From the NCBI GenBank assembly GCA_024235695.1, contig JACKLX010000004.1:212252-276251 (forward strand): a DNA stretch of 64,000 nucleotides, read 5' to 3'. Below the pieces are notes generated by a model. The model was given only the letters and a program-made list of their open reading frames with translations, was not told the origin of the DNA and searched no databases. Within the stretch, counting starts at the first letter, position 1. Every line of letters begins with the position of its first letter. This document shows positions 9,523-17,987 of this stretch, piece after piece. This DNA is from Accumulibacter sp. GTDB lineage: Bacteria > Pseudomonadota > Gammaproteobacteria > Burkholderiales > Rhodocyclaceae. A program made the position numbers and the translations under genes.

Positions 9523-10680
9523 TCACACTCGACGCAGCTTGTCGCCGGCAGCGGCCAGCGTCGCCTCCTGCTTGGCGAAGCAGAAACGCACCACGCGGTC
9601 GTCGTGTCCGTCGTGATTGAACGCCGATACCGGAATCACCGCCACCCCCACCTCGCGCGTCAGCCAGCACGCAAATTCGCGGTCGGGCAGGTCGGAAATG
9701 GCGCCGTAGCGTGCCAATTGGAAGTAGCTGCCGCGACAGGGCAACAATTCGAAGCGCGAGCCACGCATTTGAGCGCGGAAAAAATCGCGTTTCTGCTGGT
9801 AGAACCCAGCCAGGCCGAGGTGGCGCGAGGCGTCGCGCATATACTCAGCAACGCCGATCTGGCACGGGGTGTTGACCGTGAATACGTTGAACTGGTGGAC
9901 CTTGCGAAACTCGTTCATCAGTTCCTGCGCGCCGAGCACGTAGCCGATCTTCCAGCCGGTAATGTGATAGGTCTTGCCGAACGACGAGACGACGAGGCTG
10001 CGCGCAGCGAGTTCCGGATGGCCGGCGAGGCTGTGGTGTCGCGCTCCGTCGAAGACGATATGTTCGTAGACCTCGTCGGAAAGCACGACGATGTCGGTGC
10101 CACGCGTCAGCTCTGCCAGTTGTTCAAGGTCGCTGGCGTCGAGCAGGCTGCCGCTGGGATTATGCGGTGAATTGACGATGATCATCCGGGTGCGCGGGCC
10201 GAGCAGCGAACGCAGCTGCTGCCAGTCTGGCCGGTAATCCGGCAACGAGAGCTGCGCGTACACCGCCGTGCCGCCGACGCATTCGATCGCCGGCACGTAG
10301 CTGTCGTAGACCGGCTCGAAGACGATCACTTCGTCGCCGCCGCGTACCAGCGCCGCGATGGCGGTGAAGATCGCCTGCGTGGCACCGGCGGTGACGGTGA
10401 TTTCGTGGTCAAGGTCGCACGACACGCCGTAGAGCGCGGCGACTTTCTCGGCGATCGCCGCCCGCAGCTCGGGGACGCCGGCCATCGGTGGGTACTGGTT
10501 GCGGCCCTCGCGCATCGCCCGCAGGGTCGCATCGAACAGGGCGGTGTCCGCCTGGAAATCGGGAAAACCCTGCGACAGGTTGATCGCGCCACAGTCGGCA
10601 GCGAGTCTCGACATCACGGTAAAGATGGTGGTCCCGACCTTGGGCAGTTTCGAGTCGATGGCGACAGACGATGGGCGCAT
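9523..10680 (-). CDS. Class I/II PLP aminotransferase (methionine-aminotransferase-like)
   Basis: This is a fold-type I PLP enzyme of 385 residues. It has the start of the family's core (SKLPKVGTTIFTVMSRLA, then NLSQGFPDF), NSPHNPSGS, and the Schiff-base lysine in SSFGKTYHITGWKIGY. The C-terminus contains RVVRFCFAKQEATL. It closely resembles the YbdL / kynurenine-oxoglutarate transaminase group, which uses methionine or aromatic amino acids; the exact substrate is uncertain. I chose the ATG at 10680 because it gives the usual length of about 386. A TTG at 10722 would add 14 residues without a better ribosome site. Confidence 0.85.
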   Translation of the reverse strand: MRPSSVAIDSKLPKVGTTIFTVMSRLAADCGAINLSQGFPDFQADTALFDATLRAMREGRNQYPPMAGVPELRAAIAEKVAALYGVSCDLDHEITVTAGATQAIFTAIAALVRGGDEVIVFEPVYDSYVPAIECVGGTAVYAQLSLPDYRPDWQQLRSLLGPRTRMIIVNSPHNPSGSLLDASDLEQLAELTRGTDIVVLSDEVYEHIVFDGARHHSLAGHPELAARSLVVSSFGKTYHITGWKIGYVLGAQELMNEFRKVHQFNVFTVNTPCQIGVAEYMRDASRHLGLAGFYQQKRDFFRAQMRGSRFELLPCRGSYFQLARYGAISDLPDREFACWLTREVGVAVIPVSAFNHDGHDDRVVRFCFAKQEATLAAAGDKLRRV

Positions 10681-10729
10681 GGCAATCCGCGCCGGGCGCG
10701 GTGAACTGTGATCGAGCGCCAAGTGTAGG

Positions 10730-10756
10730 GCTGGCTTGTCGAGGAGACAAGCCAGC
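10730..10756. repeat. Perfect 11-bp inverted repeat between divergent genes
   Basis: GCTGGCTTGTC, a five-base loop GAGGA, and GACAAGCCAGC form a perfect 11-bp stem. It lies between the divergent aminotransferase and PHA depolymerase genes. There is no T tract on either strand, so it is not a simple terminator. It could be an operator or an mRNA leader hairpin for the aminotransferase. Confidence 0.7.
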
Positions 10757-10890
10757 TGGTGAGCACCGCCGACAACGCCGCCGCCAGCCGGGCGAAGGCC
10801 TCGCCGCCTATCGCAGCGCCGAGGCGTTCTGATAGCATTGACCGGTCAGCCGCTCTCCCGAGCTTGTTCACTGCTCGTCTTGCGAGGCCC

Positions 10891-11967
10891 ATGATGACCA
10901 CCATCACCGCGACCACCACCGCCCGGCGCTGCCTTTCGGCCGCCATCCTCAGCCTCTTGCTGCCGATCGCGAGCGTCAGCGCGGCGCCGCCACTGCCCGC
11001 ACTCGGCGCCGAGCTGCACCAGTTGACGGTTTCCGGCGTCTCGTCGGGCGCCTACATGGCGGTGCAGTTCCAGGTCGCGCACTCAAAGCTGGTACGTGGC
11101 GCCGGCGTCGTCGCCGGCGGGCCATACTACTGCGCCGAGGGTTCGACCCGGCTGGCGCTGAGTCGCTGCATGTCGCCCACCTCGTGGGCACCGCTGCCGT
11201 CGGTCGCCGAACTGCGCGCCAACGCCGAAGCGCTGTCCGCCGCAGGCCGCATCGATCCGCTCGACAACCTGCGCGACGACCGGGTTTGGCTGTTCTCGGG
11301 TGGTCGCGACACGATTGTCGCGACGGCAGTAATGGACCGGCTGGCGGCCTTCTATGGCCAGTGGATGACGCCGGAGGCGATTCGCTTCGTCAAGTTGCCC
11401 GACGCCGGGCACGCCATGATCTCGGTCGCCGACCCCGGAGCCAATGCCTGCAGCAGCGAGGAATCGCCGTTCATCAACCGCTGTGGCGATCTCGATGCCG
11501 CCGGCGAGATGCTTTCACATCTGCTTGGCCCGCTACAACCGGCGGCGGCGACGCCACACGGCGAACTGCTCAGCTTCGACCAGAAGCCCTTCGTCGAAGG
11601 TCGGGCGGTTGACGCCGGGATGGCCGACGAGGCCTACGTCTACGTACCGCAGACCTGTCGCCGGGCCGTCTGCCGGGTTCACGTTGTTTTCCACGGTTGC
11701 CGCCAGAGCGCGGCACAGATCGGCCGCCTGTTCGTGGAAAGCGCCGGCTACAACGCCTGGGCGGACAGCAACCGGCTGATCGTTCTTTACCCGCAGACGG
11801 TTCCTCGCTACGGCGCAGCAATGGGCTCGTGGACCTGGCTCAACAACCCCTTTGCCTGCTGGGACTGGTGGGGCTACTCGGGGAACGACTATCACACCCG
11901 CGAAGGACCGCAGATCAAGGCCGTGTACCGCATGATCGAGCGGCTGACCGCTGCGCGGCAGCCGTGA
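10891..11967 (+). CDS. Extracellular-type short-chain PHA depolymerase, catalytic domain type 2
   Basis: This 358-residue protein has a signal peptide (to about residue 31, ending SVSA) and an alpha/beta-hydrolase domain. The lipase box GVSSG (residues 49-53, Ser51) is near the N-terminus. The oxyanion-hole histidine in VFHGCRQSAAQIG is downstream; this order defines type 2 depolymerases. Aspartate in SGGRDTIVA and histidine in PDAGHAM are candidate triad members. Many cysteines suggest a periplasmic or secreted enzyme. It would hydrolyse poly(3-hydroxybutyrate) or its oligomers. The start at 10891 yields the signal peptide; ATG 10894 is an alternative. No linker or substrate-binding domain is present, so activity on oligomers or in the periplasm is possible. 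Confidence 0.85.
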   Translation: MMTTITATTTARRCLSAAILSLLLPIASVSAAPPLPALGAELHQLTVSGVSSGAYMAVQFQVAHSKLVRGAGVVAGGPYYCAEGSTRLALSRCMSPTSWAPLPSVAELRANAEALSAAGRIDPLDNLRDDRVWLFSGGRDTIVATAVMDRLAAFYGQWMTPEAIRFVKLPDAGHAMISVADPGANACSSEESPFINRCGDLDAAGEMLSHLLGPLQPAAATPHGELLSFDQKPFVEGRAVDAGMADEAYVYVPQTCRRAVCRVHVVFHGCRQSAAQIGRLFVESAGYNAWADSNRLIVLYPQTVPRYGAAMGSWTWLNNPFACWDWWGYSGNDYHTREGPQIKAVYRMIERLTAARQP

Positions 11968-12016
11968 ACGCAGCGCCGCGCGGAGCGCTAGGCGCCGGCT
12001 TGCGCCAGCGCAAGGC

Positions 12017-12259
12017 TCAACGGCGCAGCTTGCCGTAGATCACCAGGATGATCACCGACATGATCACCGAGGCGATGAAACCGGCACCCTCGCCGGCCCG
12101 ATACCAGCCAAGGAACTGGCCGATCACGCCGGCGGCAAACGAACCGGCGATACCGAGCACGACGGTCACCACGAAACCCATGTTCTCCCTGCCGGGATGA
12201 ATCAGCTTGGCGATCACGCCAATGACGAAACCGAGGACGATCGTCCAGACAATTCCCAT
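12017..12259 (-). CDS. GlsB/YeaQ/YmgE-family stress-response membrane protein
   Basis: This 80-residue protein has three hydrophobic segments: MGIVWTIVLGFVIGVIAKLI, then GFVVTVVLGIAGSFAAGVIG, then FIASVIMSVIILVIYGKLRR. HPG after the first segment and GxxGSFxxG in the second are typical of the transglycosylase-associated (GlsB) family. These are small inner-membrane proteins induced by stress, and their biochemical role is unknown. The ATG at 12259 has GGGAG upstream. It precedes the PHA depolymerase end by a short convergent gap and sits downstream of the LysM gene on the same strand. Confidence 0.9.
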   Translation of the reverse strand: MGIVWTIVLGFVIGVIAKLIHPGRENMGFVVTVVLGIAGSFAAGVIGQFLGWYRAGEGAGFIASVIMSVIILVIYGKLRR

Positions 12260-12342
12260 CGCCAACTCCCAGTCAGTCTATCGACACGGCAGGCAAACCG
12301 CCGCTGCCGAACTGTCGCGTCGCCGGCGCCCCGCGAGGCGCA

Positions 12343-12855
12343 TCACAAGGGCGGAATACGCAGCATCTGGCCAGGATAGATCTTGTCCGGGTGCGTCAAC
12401 ATCGGCTTGTTCGCCTCGAAGATCACCATGTACTTGTTGGGATTGTCATAATGCAGTTTGGCGATCCGCGACAGGTTGTCACCGGCAACAACGGTGTAGA
12501 ACATCCCTTCCGGTGCGCCCTGATCAACCGACATCATGTCGTTCACCCGGGCAACGCCGGCGACGTTGCCACAGCAGAGCAGGATCTTTTCCTTGCTCGC
12601 CTGGTCACCGGCGACGCCGAACACGGTCGCCGTGCCGGTGGCGCCGTCAAATGTGACGGTCAGCCCGGTCACCGGCAAGCTCTGAGTAGCGATGTACGCC
12701 TCGATCGCCTCGCCAGCGCTGCGATTCATCTCGCTCAACCGCGCCCTGGCGTCGCCGTCGTCAGGCTGGCTGGCCGCGGCCTCTGACGCGGCTTCCGCGT
12801 CCTGGGAGCGAAAAAGCTTCTCGCCCGCCTCTTTGACAAAATCGAACAAGCCCAT
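12343..12855 (-). CDS. BON-LysM protein, Kbp/YgaU-like
   Basis: This 170-residue protein starts MGLFDFVKEAGEKLF, the hallmark of the YgaU/Kbp family. It has a BON domain (about residues 45-105, with ATVFGVAGDQASKEKILLCCGN) and a C-terminal LysM domain (about 117-168, YTVVAGDNLSRIAKLHY to YPGQMLRIPPL). In E. coli Kbp binds potassium in the cytoplasm and is induced by osmotic stress. There is no signal peptide. A GGAGGAG site precedes the ATG. Its neighbours MscL and GlsB are also linked to osmotic or envelope stress. Confidence 0.9.
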   Translation of the reverse strand: MGLFDFVKEAGEKLFRSQDAEAASEAAASQPDDGDARARLSEMNRSAGEAIEAYIATQSLPVTGLTVTFDGATGTATVFGVAGDQASKEKILLCCGNVAGVARVNDMMSVDQGAPEGMFYTVVAGDNLSRIAKLHYDNPNKYMVIFEANKPMLTHPDKIYPGQMLRIPPL

Positions 12856-13178
12856 GCTGTCTCCTCCGGTTGGGCGGCGCCGCCCTGCGCCGCAATGCTG
12901 TCAACGGTGTCACGATCGTCGGTAAAGCGCAGCGAGTCTAGCAGTTCCATGACCATTGGCAAGCGTCGCAGCGGACGCTGCCAGTCGCGCCGGCAACCTG
13001 ACAGCGGAGGCCCGGGCTCTGCCCGGAGGCCACGCGCCACTGGCCGTTCGGCAGCGATGGACACGGCTCGTTTGCTCGCTATACTGGCGCCCAACGGTGT
13101 CGCGCCGGTCGCCGACCAGGACGTAGCCGACACCATCGCCGCCGACCGTCGTCCATCCACTGCTCTGGAGAAAAGCTC
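12856..13178. other. Divergent intergenic region, LysM gene / CoA-transferase
   Basis: This 323-base gap lies between divergent genes. Apart from the promoter candidate at 13058-13085 I see no gene or repeat. Short frames in it have no recognisable product. Confidence 0.5.
13058..13085 (+). promoter_or_regulatory. Probable sigma-70 promoter of the CoA-transferase gene
   Basis: TGGACA (13058-13063, five of six to consensus) is followed after 16 bases by TATACT (13080-13085). Transcription would start near 13092, about 87 bases before the ATG at 13179. Confidence 0.5.
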
Positions 13179-15182
13179 ATGCCACTTGCCACCCATCCCA
13201 TGACCTCGTCGCTGCGTGCATCGGATAGCGGAAAAGTCGTCTCGGCGCAAGATGCTGTCGGTCTCATCGAAGACGGCGACACCATCGCCACCGGCGGCTT
13301 CGTCGGCATCGGTTTCGCCGAGAACATCGCGATCGCACTGGAAAAGCGCTTCCTCGATGCGGCGAGCGAAGACGTGAACGGCCTCGGCAGTCCGCGCGAC
13401 CTGACGCTGGTCTACGCCGCCGGCCAGGGCGATGGCAAGCAACGCGGGCTCAATCACCTTGGCCACAGCGGCCTGGTCAGCCGGGTAATCGGCGGCCACT
13501 GGGGGCTGGTGCCGACGCTGCAGCAACTGGCGGTCGCCAATCGCATCCAGGCGTACAACCTGCCGCAAGGAATCATCGCCCACCTGTTCCGGGACATTGC
13601 CGCCGGCAAACCTGGGACGATCAGCCGGGTCGGCCTGGGAACCTTCGTCGACCCGCGCTTCGGTGGCGGCAAGCTGAACGAGATGACCAGCGACGATATC
13701 GTTCGGCTGATGGAGATCGACGGCGAGGAGTACCTGTTCTACAAGGCCTTTCCAATCGACGTCGGCATCATTCGCGGCACCACCGCCGACCCGGACGGCA
13801 ACGTGACCATGGAAAAGGAGGCGCTGACACTGGAGGCACAGGCGATCGCCATGGCTGCCCGCAATTCGGGCGGCATCGTCATCGTCCAGGTCGAGCGGAT
13901 TGCCGAGCGCGGCACGCTCAACCCCCGGCAGGTGAAAATCCCCGGCATCCTGGTCGATTGCGTGGTGGTCGCCGAAAAGCCCGAGTACCACATGCAGACC
14001 TTCTCGGAGCAGTACAGCGCCGCTTTCGCCGGCGAAATCAAGGTGCCGATGTCGGCCATCCCGGCAATGGCGATGAGCGAGCGCAAGATCATCGTCCGCC
14101 GGGCGGCCTTCGAGTTGAAGCCCAATGCGGTGGTCAACCTCGGCATCGGCATGCCGGAAGGCGTCGCCAGCATCGCCGCCGAGGAGCAGATTGCCGACCT
14201 GATGACGATGACCGCCGAACCCGGCGTGATCGGCGGCATCCCGGCCGGCGGCATGAGCTTCGGTGCGGCGACCAACGCCCAGGCGATCATCGACCAGCCG
14301 AGCCAGTTCGACTTCTACGATGGCGGCGGTCTCGATATCGCTTTCCTCGGGCTGGCGCAGGCCGACCAGCACGGCAACCTCAACGTCTCGAAGTTCGGCC
14401 CGCGCCTGGCGGGTGCCGGCGGCTTCATCAACATCTCGCAGAATGCCAAGAAAGTCGTTTTCGTCGGCACGTTTACCGCCGGTGCGCTGGAGGTCGCGCT
14501 GGCCGACGGCAAACTGCGTATCGTCCAGGACGGCCAGGCGCGCAAGTTCGTCGCCGAAGTCGAGCACCGGACCTTCAGCGGCGCCCAGGCGCGCAAGAGC
14601 GGTCTGACCGTCCTCTATGTCACCGAACGATGCGTTTTCAAGCTCTGCCCGGAGGGTCTGGAACTGATCGAGATCGCGCCGGGCATCGACCTGCAGAAGG
14701 ACATTCTCGACAGGATGGATTTTGTTCCCGTCATGCATTCGCAACCGACGCTGATGGACAGCCGGATCTTCCGCGAAGAGCCGATGAAGCTGCGGCCCGA
14801 GATGCTCGAGATGCCGATGGCCGATCGCCTTAGCTATGACGCCGGCAAGAACGTCTTCTTCCTCAACTTCGAAGGCCTGAGCGTCCGCACGCCGGCTGAC
14901 ATCGAGCGCATCCGGCAAGCAGTCGACGAGAAGCTCGCACCGGTCGGCCACAAGGTCTACGCGGTCGTCAACTACGACCGCTTTTCGATCGTCCCCGAGC
15001 TGGTCGACGATTACATCGAGATGGTCAAGGCCGTGGTCGACACCTACTACCGCAATGTCACCCGGTACACCTCCAACACCTTCCTGCGCGCCAAGCTCGG
15101 CGAGGCTTTCGAGAAGCGCAAGGTTGCCGGCAAGAGTTACGAGACGGCCGCCGAAGCCGAAGCGCACCTGCGACGGAAATGA
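13179..15182 (+). CDS. Acyl-CoA:acetate/3-ketoacid CoA-transferase, fused subunits
   Basis: This 667-residue protein combines both CoA-transferase halves, as in propionate or acetate CoA-transferases. The N-half has the [25 protein letters not shown] glycine-rich segment (near residue 30). The C-half has [18 protein letters not shown] and [14 protein letters not shown], in which the glutamate is the expected catalytic residue that carries the acyl-glutamyl and CoA-thioester intermediate. The last about 150 residues are an extra domain beyond the usual length of about 520. It would swap CoA between short-chain acids such as propionate and acetyl-CoA, which fits a PHA-cycling organism. GGAGAAAA lies just before the ATG. 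Confidence 0.85.
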   Translation: MPLATHPMTSSLRASDSGKVVSAQDAVGLIEDGDTIATGGFVGIGFAENIAIALEKRFLDAASEDVNGLGSPRDLTLVYAAGQGDGKQRGLNHLGHSGLVSRVIGGHWGLVPTLQQLAVANRIQAYNLPQGIIAHLFRDIAAGKPGTISRVGLGTFVDPRFGGGKLNEMTSDDIVRLMEIDGEEYLFYKAFPIDVGIIRGTTADPDGNVTMEKEALTLEAQAIAMAARNSGGIVIVQVERIAERGTLNPRQVKIPGILVDCVVVAEKPEYHMQTFSEQYSAAFAGEIKVPMSAIPAMAMSERKIIVRRAAFELKPNAVVNLGIGMPEGVASIAAEEQIADLMTMTAEPGVIGGIPAGGMSFGAATNAQAIIDQPSQFDFYDGGGLDIAFLGLAQADQHGNLNVSKFGPRLAGAGGFINISQNAKKVVFVGTFTAGALEVALADGKLRIVQDGQARKFVAEVEHRTFSGAQARKSGLTVLYVTERCVFKLCPEGLELIEIAPGIDLQKDILDRMDFVPVMHSQPTLMDSRIFREEPMKLRPEMLEMPMADRLSYDAGKNVFFLNFEGLSVRTPADIERIRQAVDEKLAPVGHKVYAVVNYDRFSIVPELVDDYIEMVKAVVDTYYRNVTRYTSNTFLRAKLGEAFEKRKVAGKSYETAAEAEAHLRRK

Positions 15183-15275
15183 CCTGGGCAAGGCCGGTGA
15201 TGGTGCGCGGCCGGCGCGGCTGCCGCTGTGCCGGGCAAGCCGGTCAACCCGGGGCGCCGAGTGCCGACCAGCGGC

Positions 15276-16082
15276 TCAGCCGTAGCGGCCTTCGATGTAG
15301 TCGGCGGTTTCCCTGTGGATCGGCGTGACGAACATTTCCGCGGTCAGTGCGTGCTCGACGACCTTGCCCATCAGCATGAAGACGCATTCCTCGCTGGCGC
15401 GACGCGCCTGCGCCATGTTGTGAGTGACGATCAGGATCGTGTACTGGCCGCGTAGCTCCCAGAGCAGTTCTTCGACCGCCTCGGTGCCCTTGGGGTCGAG
15501 CGCCGAGCACGGTTCGTCCATCAGCAGCACCTTTGGCTTCACCGGCAGCAGTCGGGCGATACAGAGCTTCTGCTGCTCCTCCAGAGACAACTCGGTGGCC
15601 TTGCGCTTGAGGCGGTCCTTGACCTTGTCCCAGAGCAGGACGGTCCGCAGCGACTCCTCGACAATCTCGTCCGGCGTTCCTGGATGCACATCGCCGCCGC
15701 CCTTGGCGTGCAGGCGATGGCTGAAGAGGATATTGTCGCGGATCGAAATCGGCAGGGGATTGGGACGCTGAAAGACCATCCCGACCTGCTTGCGAACCTG
15801 AATCAGCTCGACGCCCGGGTCGTAGATGTTCTGACCCATGACGTCGATGCGCCCTTCGATGCGCACGTAGCCGAGGCGTTCGTTGATGCGGTTGACGCTG
15901 CGCAGGTAGGTGCTCTTGCCGCAGCCCGAAGGGCCGATCATCGAGGTGATCATGCCCTGGCGGATGCGCAGGTCCACGTCGTACAGAGCCTGAAAGGTCC
16001 CGTACCAGAGGTTCAGTTTCTTGGTGTCGATCGCGTAATCTGGAGCTGGCTGCAGCAGCGCTGCGGCTTGGGCGACGGTCAT
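15276..16082 (-). CDS. pstB: PstB-family ATPase 1 (pstB1), signature motif degenerate
   Basis: This 268-residue phosphate-ABC-transporter ATPase has a canonical Walker A (GPSGCGKST, residues 50-58), a Q-loop (GMVFQRPNP), Walker B (VLLMDEP, 185-191), D-loop (SALDP) and switch histidine (VTHN, His221). Its ABC signature, normally LSGGQ, reads LSLEEQ (165-170). It should therefore bind ATP well but cannot offer a normal signature to a partner. It is the last gene of the pst operon, 195 bases after pstB2. The partner PstB2 shows the reverse pattern, so the two probably form a heterodimer under PstC/PstA. AAGGA lies 9-10 bases before the ATG. Confidence 0.9.
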   Translation of the reverse strand: MTVAQAAALLQPAPDYAIDTKKLNLWYGTFQALYDVDLRIRQGMITSMIGPSGCGKSTYLRSVNRINERLGYVRIEGRIDVMGQNIYDPGVELIQVRKQVGMVFQRPNPLPISIRDNILFSHRLHAKGGGDVHPGTPDEIVEESLRTVLLWDKVKDRLKRKATELSLEEQQKLCIARLLPVKPKVLLMDEPCSALDPKGTEAVEELLWELRGQYTILIVTHNMAQARRASEECVFMLMGKVVEHALTAEMFVTPIHRETADYIEGRYG

Positions 16083-16237
16083 CTCGGTGTGTCCTTCTTA
16101 GACTTTGTTTGAATCCGGCGAAAGCCGTGGCCTGCTCCACCGCAGCTCTCTCAGACATGAGGCGAGCGCTGGCATCGTCGCAAGACCGGTCAGCTTCCGC
16201 AGTTCGGCAAACTGGTGGAGCGGTGGCCCGGAGGCAC

Positions 16238-16261
16238 CTCTGCTGCAACAACACAGCAGAG
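16238..16261 (-). repeat. Hairpin between pstB2 and pstB1
   Basis: CTCTGCTG and CAGCAGAG form a perfect 8-bp stem with an 8-base loop in the 195-base spacer between the two pstB genes. No T tract follows on the minus strand, so it is not an obvious terminator. It could set the relative amounts of the two ATPases through mRNA processing or attenuation. Confidence 0.55.
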
Positions 16262-16277
16262 ATCCCCTCAGCCAGGG

Positions 16278-17099
16278 TCAGCCGAATCGTCCCTCCACGT
16301 AGTCGCGGGTGCGCTGATCCTTCACTTCACCGGTGAACAGATCCTCGGTGACGCCAATCTCGACGCACTCGCTGTCCAGAAAGAACGCTGTCCGGTCGGC
16401 GAGCCGCCGGGCCTGCTGCACGAGGTTCGTGACCAGGATGATGGTCACTTCCTGGCGCAACTCCTTGAGCACATCCTCAATGCGCATGGTGGTAACCGGA
16501 TCGACGGCGATCGAGAACTCGTCCAGCATCAACAGGTCGGGCTCCTGCGACAGCGCCCTGGCAATCGTCAGCCGTTGCTGCTGGCCGCCCGAGAGCAGGC
16601 TGCCGAGCGCATTGAGGCGATCCTTGACCTCGTCCCAGAGCGCCGCGCGGGTCAGACAGCGCTGGACGATCACGTCCAGTTCGGCCTTGCTCTTGATGCC
16701 GCGCAAGCGGGGTGACAAGGCGACGTTGTCGTACACCGTCATCGGCAGGCCGACCGGCAGCGGGAAAACGACGCCGATGCGGCTGCGCAAAGCGTACACA
16801 TTGTTCAGGCGGCGGGTATCCCGGCCGTTGAAGTCGATGTCGCCACTGACCCGCATCCCTGGTGTGAACACGTCCATGCGGTTGATCGCCTTGAGGAACG
16901 AGGTCTTGCCGGCATTGGCCGGACCGATGATGCCGAAGATTTCATGCTCGTGAATCTCCAGGTTGACGCCGTGCAAGGCGACCACCTTGCCGTAGCGGAT
17001 GCTCAGGTCCTTGACCGCGAGTTTGATGCGCGGCTCGGTTCGCCCGGTCTTTGCGTCGGCAACACCAGCCGGCCGCTCGATAGTGCTTTGACTTACCAT
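16278..17099 (-). CDS. pstB: PstB-family ATPase 2 (pstB2), degenerate ATP site but intact signature
   Basis: This is a 273-residue ATPase. Walker A is unusual (GPANAGKTS, residues 59-67). The Q-loop glutamine is replaced by proline (VVFPLPVG). Walker B reads LLMLDEF, and the switch histidine is asparagine (VTN, residue 225). The signature LSGGQ (169-173) is intact. In an ABC dimer each site pairs one subunit's Walker motifs with the other's signature, so with PstB1 this gives one good and one degenerate site. I chose the ATG at 17099 (GGGGGA upstream, 7-base overlap with the pstA stop) over 17120. It is expected at the cytoplasmic face of the PstCA permease. Confidence 0.9.
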   Translation of the reverse strand: MVSQSTIERPAGVADAKTGRTEPRIKLAVKDLSIRYGKVVALHGVNLEIHEHEIFGIIGPANAGKTSFLKAINRMDVFTPGMRVSGDIDFNGRDTRRLNNVYALRSRIGVVFPLPVGLPMTVYDNVALSPRLRGIKSKAELDVIVQRCLTRAALWDEVKDRLNALGSLLSGGQQQRLTIARALSQEPDLLMLDEFSIAVDPVTTMRIEDVLKELRQEVTIILVTNLVQQARRLADRTAFFLDSECVEIGVTEDLFTGEVKDQRTRDYVEGRFG

Positions 17100-17983
17100 T
17101 TCTTCTTCCCCCTGAGCCACATGCGGAAGGCGATCGAGGCACTGTTCATGGTCAGCACCAGCCCGATCAGGACCAGCGCGATGCCGTAGGGGACATCTTC
17201 GGCAATGCCGGGTACCTGGGTGGCAGCGACGAACAGGTGCAACGACAGCGCCATGGTCTGGTCGAAGACGCTTTGCGGCAGGAATGGCGTGAAGAACACG
17301 GCGCCGGTAAACATGATTGGCGCCGTTTCACCAGCGGTGCGCGACACCTCCAGGATGACACCGGTCAGGATGCCGGTCACCGAGTTCGGCAAGACCACGC
17401 GGCGGATGGTCTGCCAGCGCGTCGCGCCCATGTTCCAGCAGGCTTCGCGAAACGCTTGCGGCACCGCCTGCAGCGATTCGCGGGTGGCGACGATCACCAC
17501 CGGCATGGTCATCACCGCCAGCGTCAGGCTCGCCGCCAGGATGCTGGTGCCGAAGCCGAAGAAGAGTACGAAGGCGCCCAGGCCGAACAAGGCGTGCACG
17601 ATCGAGGGGACGCCCGCCAGGTTGATGATCGCCAGGTTGATGGTCCGTGTGAACCAGTTGTCGCCGGCATATTCACTGAGATAGATCGCAGCAAATATGC
17701 CGATTGGCACCGACAGCAGGAGCGCCGTCATCACCAACCAGATAGTACCGATCAACGCCGGCAGGACGCCGCCAGTGCGCATGCCGTCGGTCGGCGGGGT
17801 GAACAGGAACTCCCAGGAGATAACGCCGCCGCCCTTGACCACCAGTGTTCCGAGAATCAGCAGCACGGGCGTGATCAGCATCAGGGTCATGATTCCGAAA
17901 AGTATTCGGTAGAGAACCTGCACCTTCTCGTTGCGCTGGTTCAGGCGGCTCGCCTGAAACATTGCGGTGTTGGCTGTTGTCAT
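17093..17983 (-). CDS. pstA: Phosphate ABC transporter permease PstA
   Basis: This is a 296-residue inner-membrane permease. The first membrane segment is at about residues 25-50 (ILFGIMTLMLITPVLLILGTL). The BPD_transp_1 core has the coupling segment EACWNMGATRWQTIRRVVLPNSVTGILTG near residues 180-210. It forms the phosphate channel together with PstC. It starts 4 bases after the pstC stop and ends overlapping pstB2, so it is in the same operon. An AAGGGA site lies inside the pstC end. Confidence 0.95.
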   Translation of the reverse strand: MTTANTAMFQASRLNQRNEKVQVLYRILFGIMTLMLITPVLLILGTLVVKGGGVISWEFLFTPPTDGMRTGGVLPALIGTIWLVMTALLLSVPIGIFAAIYLSEYAGDNWFTRTINLAIINLAGVPSIVHALFGLGAFVLFFGFGTSILAASLTLAVMTMPVVIVATRESLQAVPQAFREACWNMGATRWQTIRRVVLPNSVTGILTGVILEVSRTAGETAPIMFTGAVFFTPFLPQSVFDQTMALSLHLFVAATQVPGIAEDVPYGIALVLIGLVLTMNSASIAFRMWLRGKKKW

Positions 17984-17987
17984 TTTG

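Noticed and set aside
12735-15191. Open frame of 818 codons on the minus strand, opposite the CoA-transferase
   Set aside because: It is the antisense shadow of a gene with clear catalytic motifs and has no family features.
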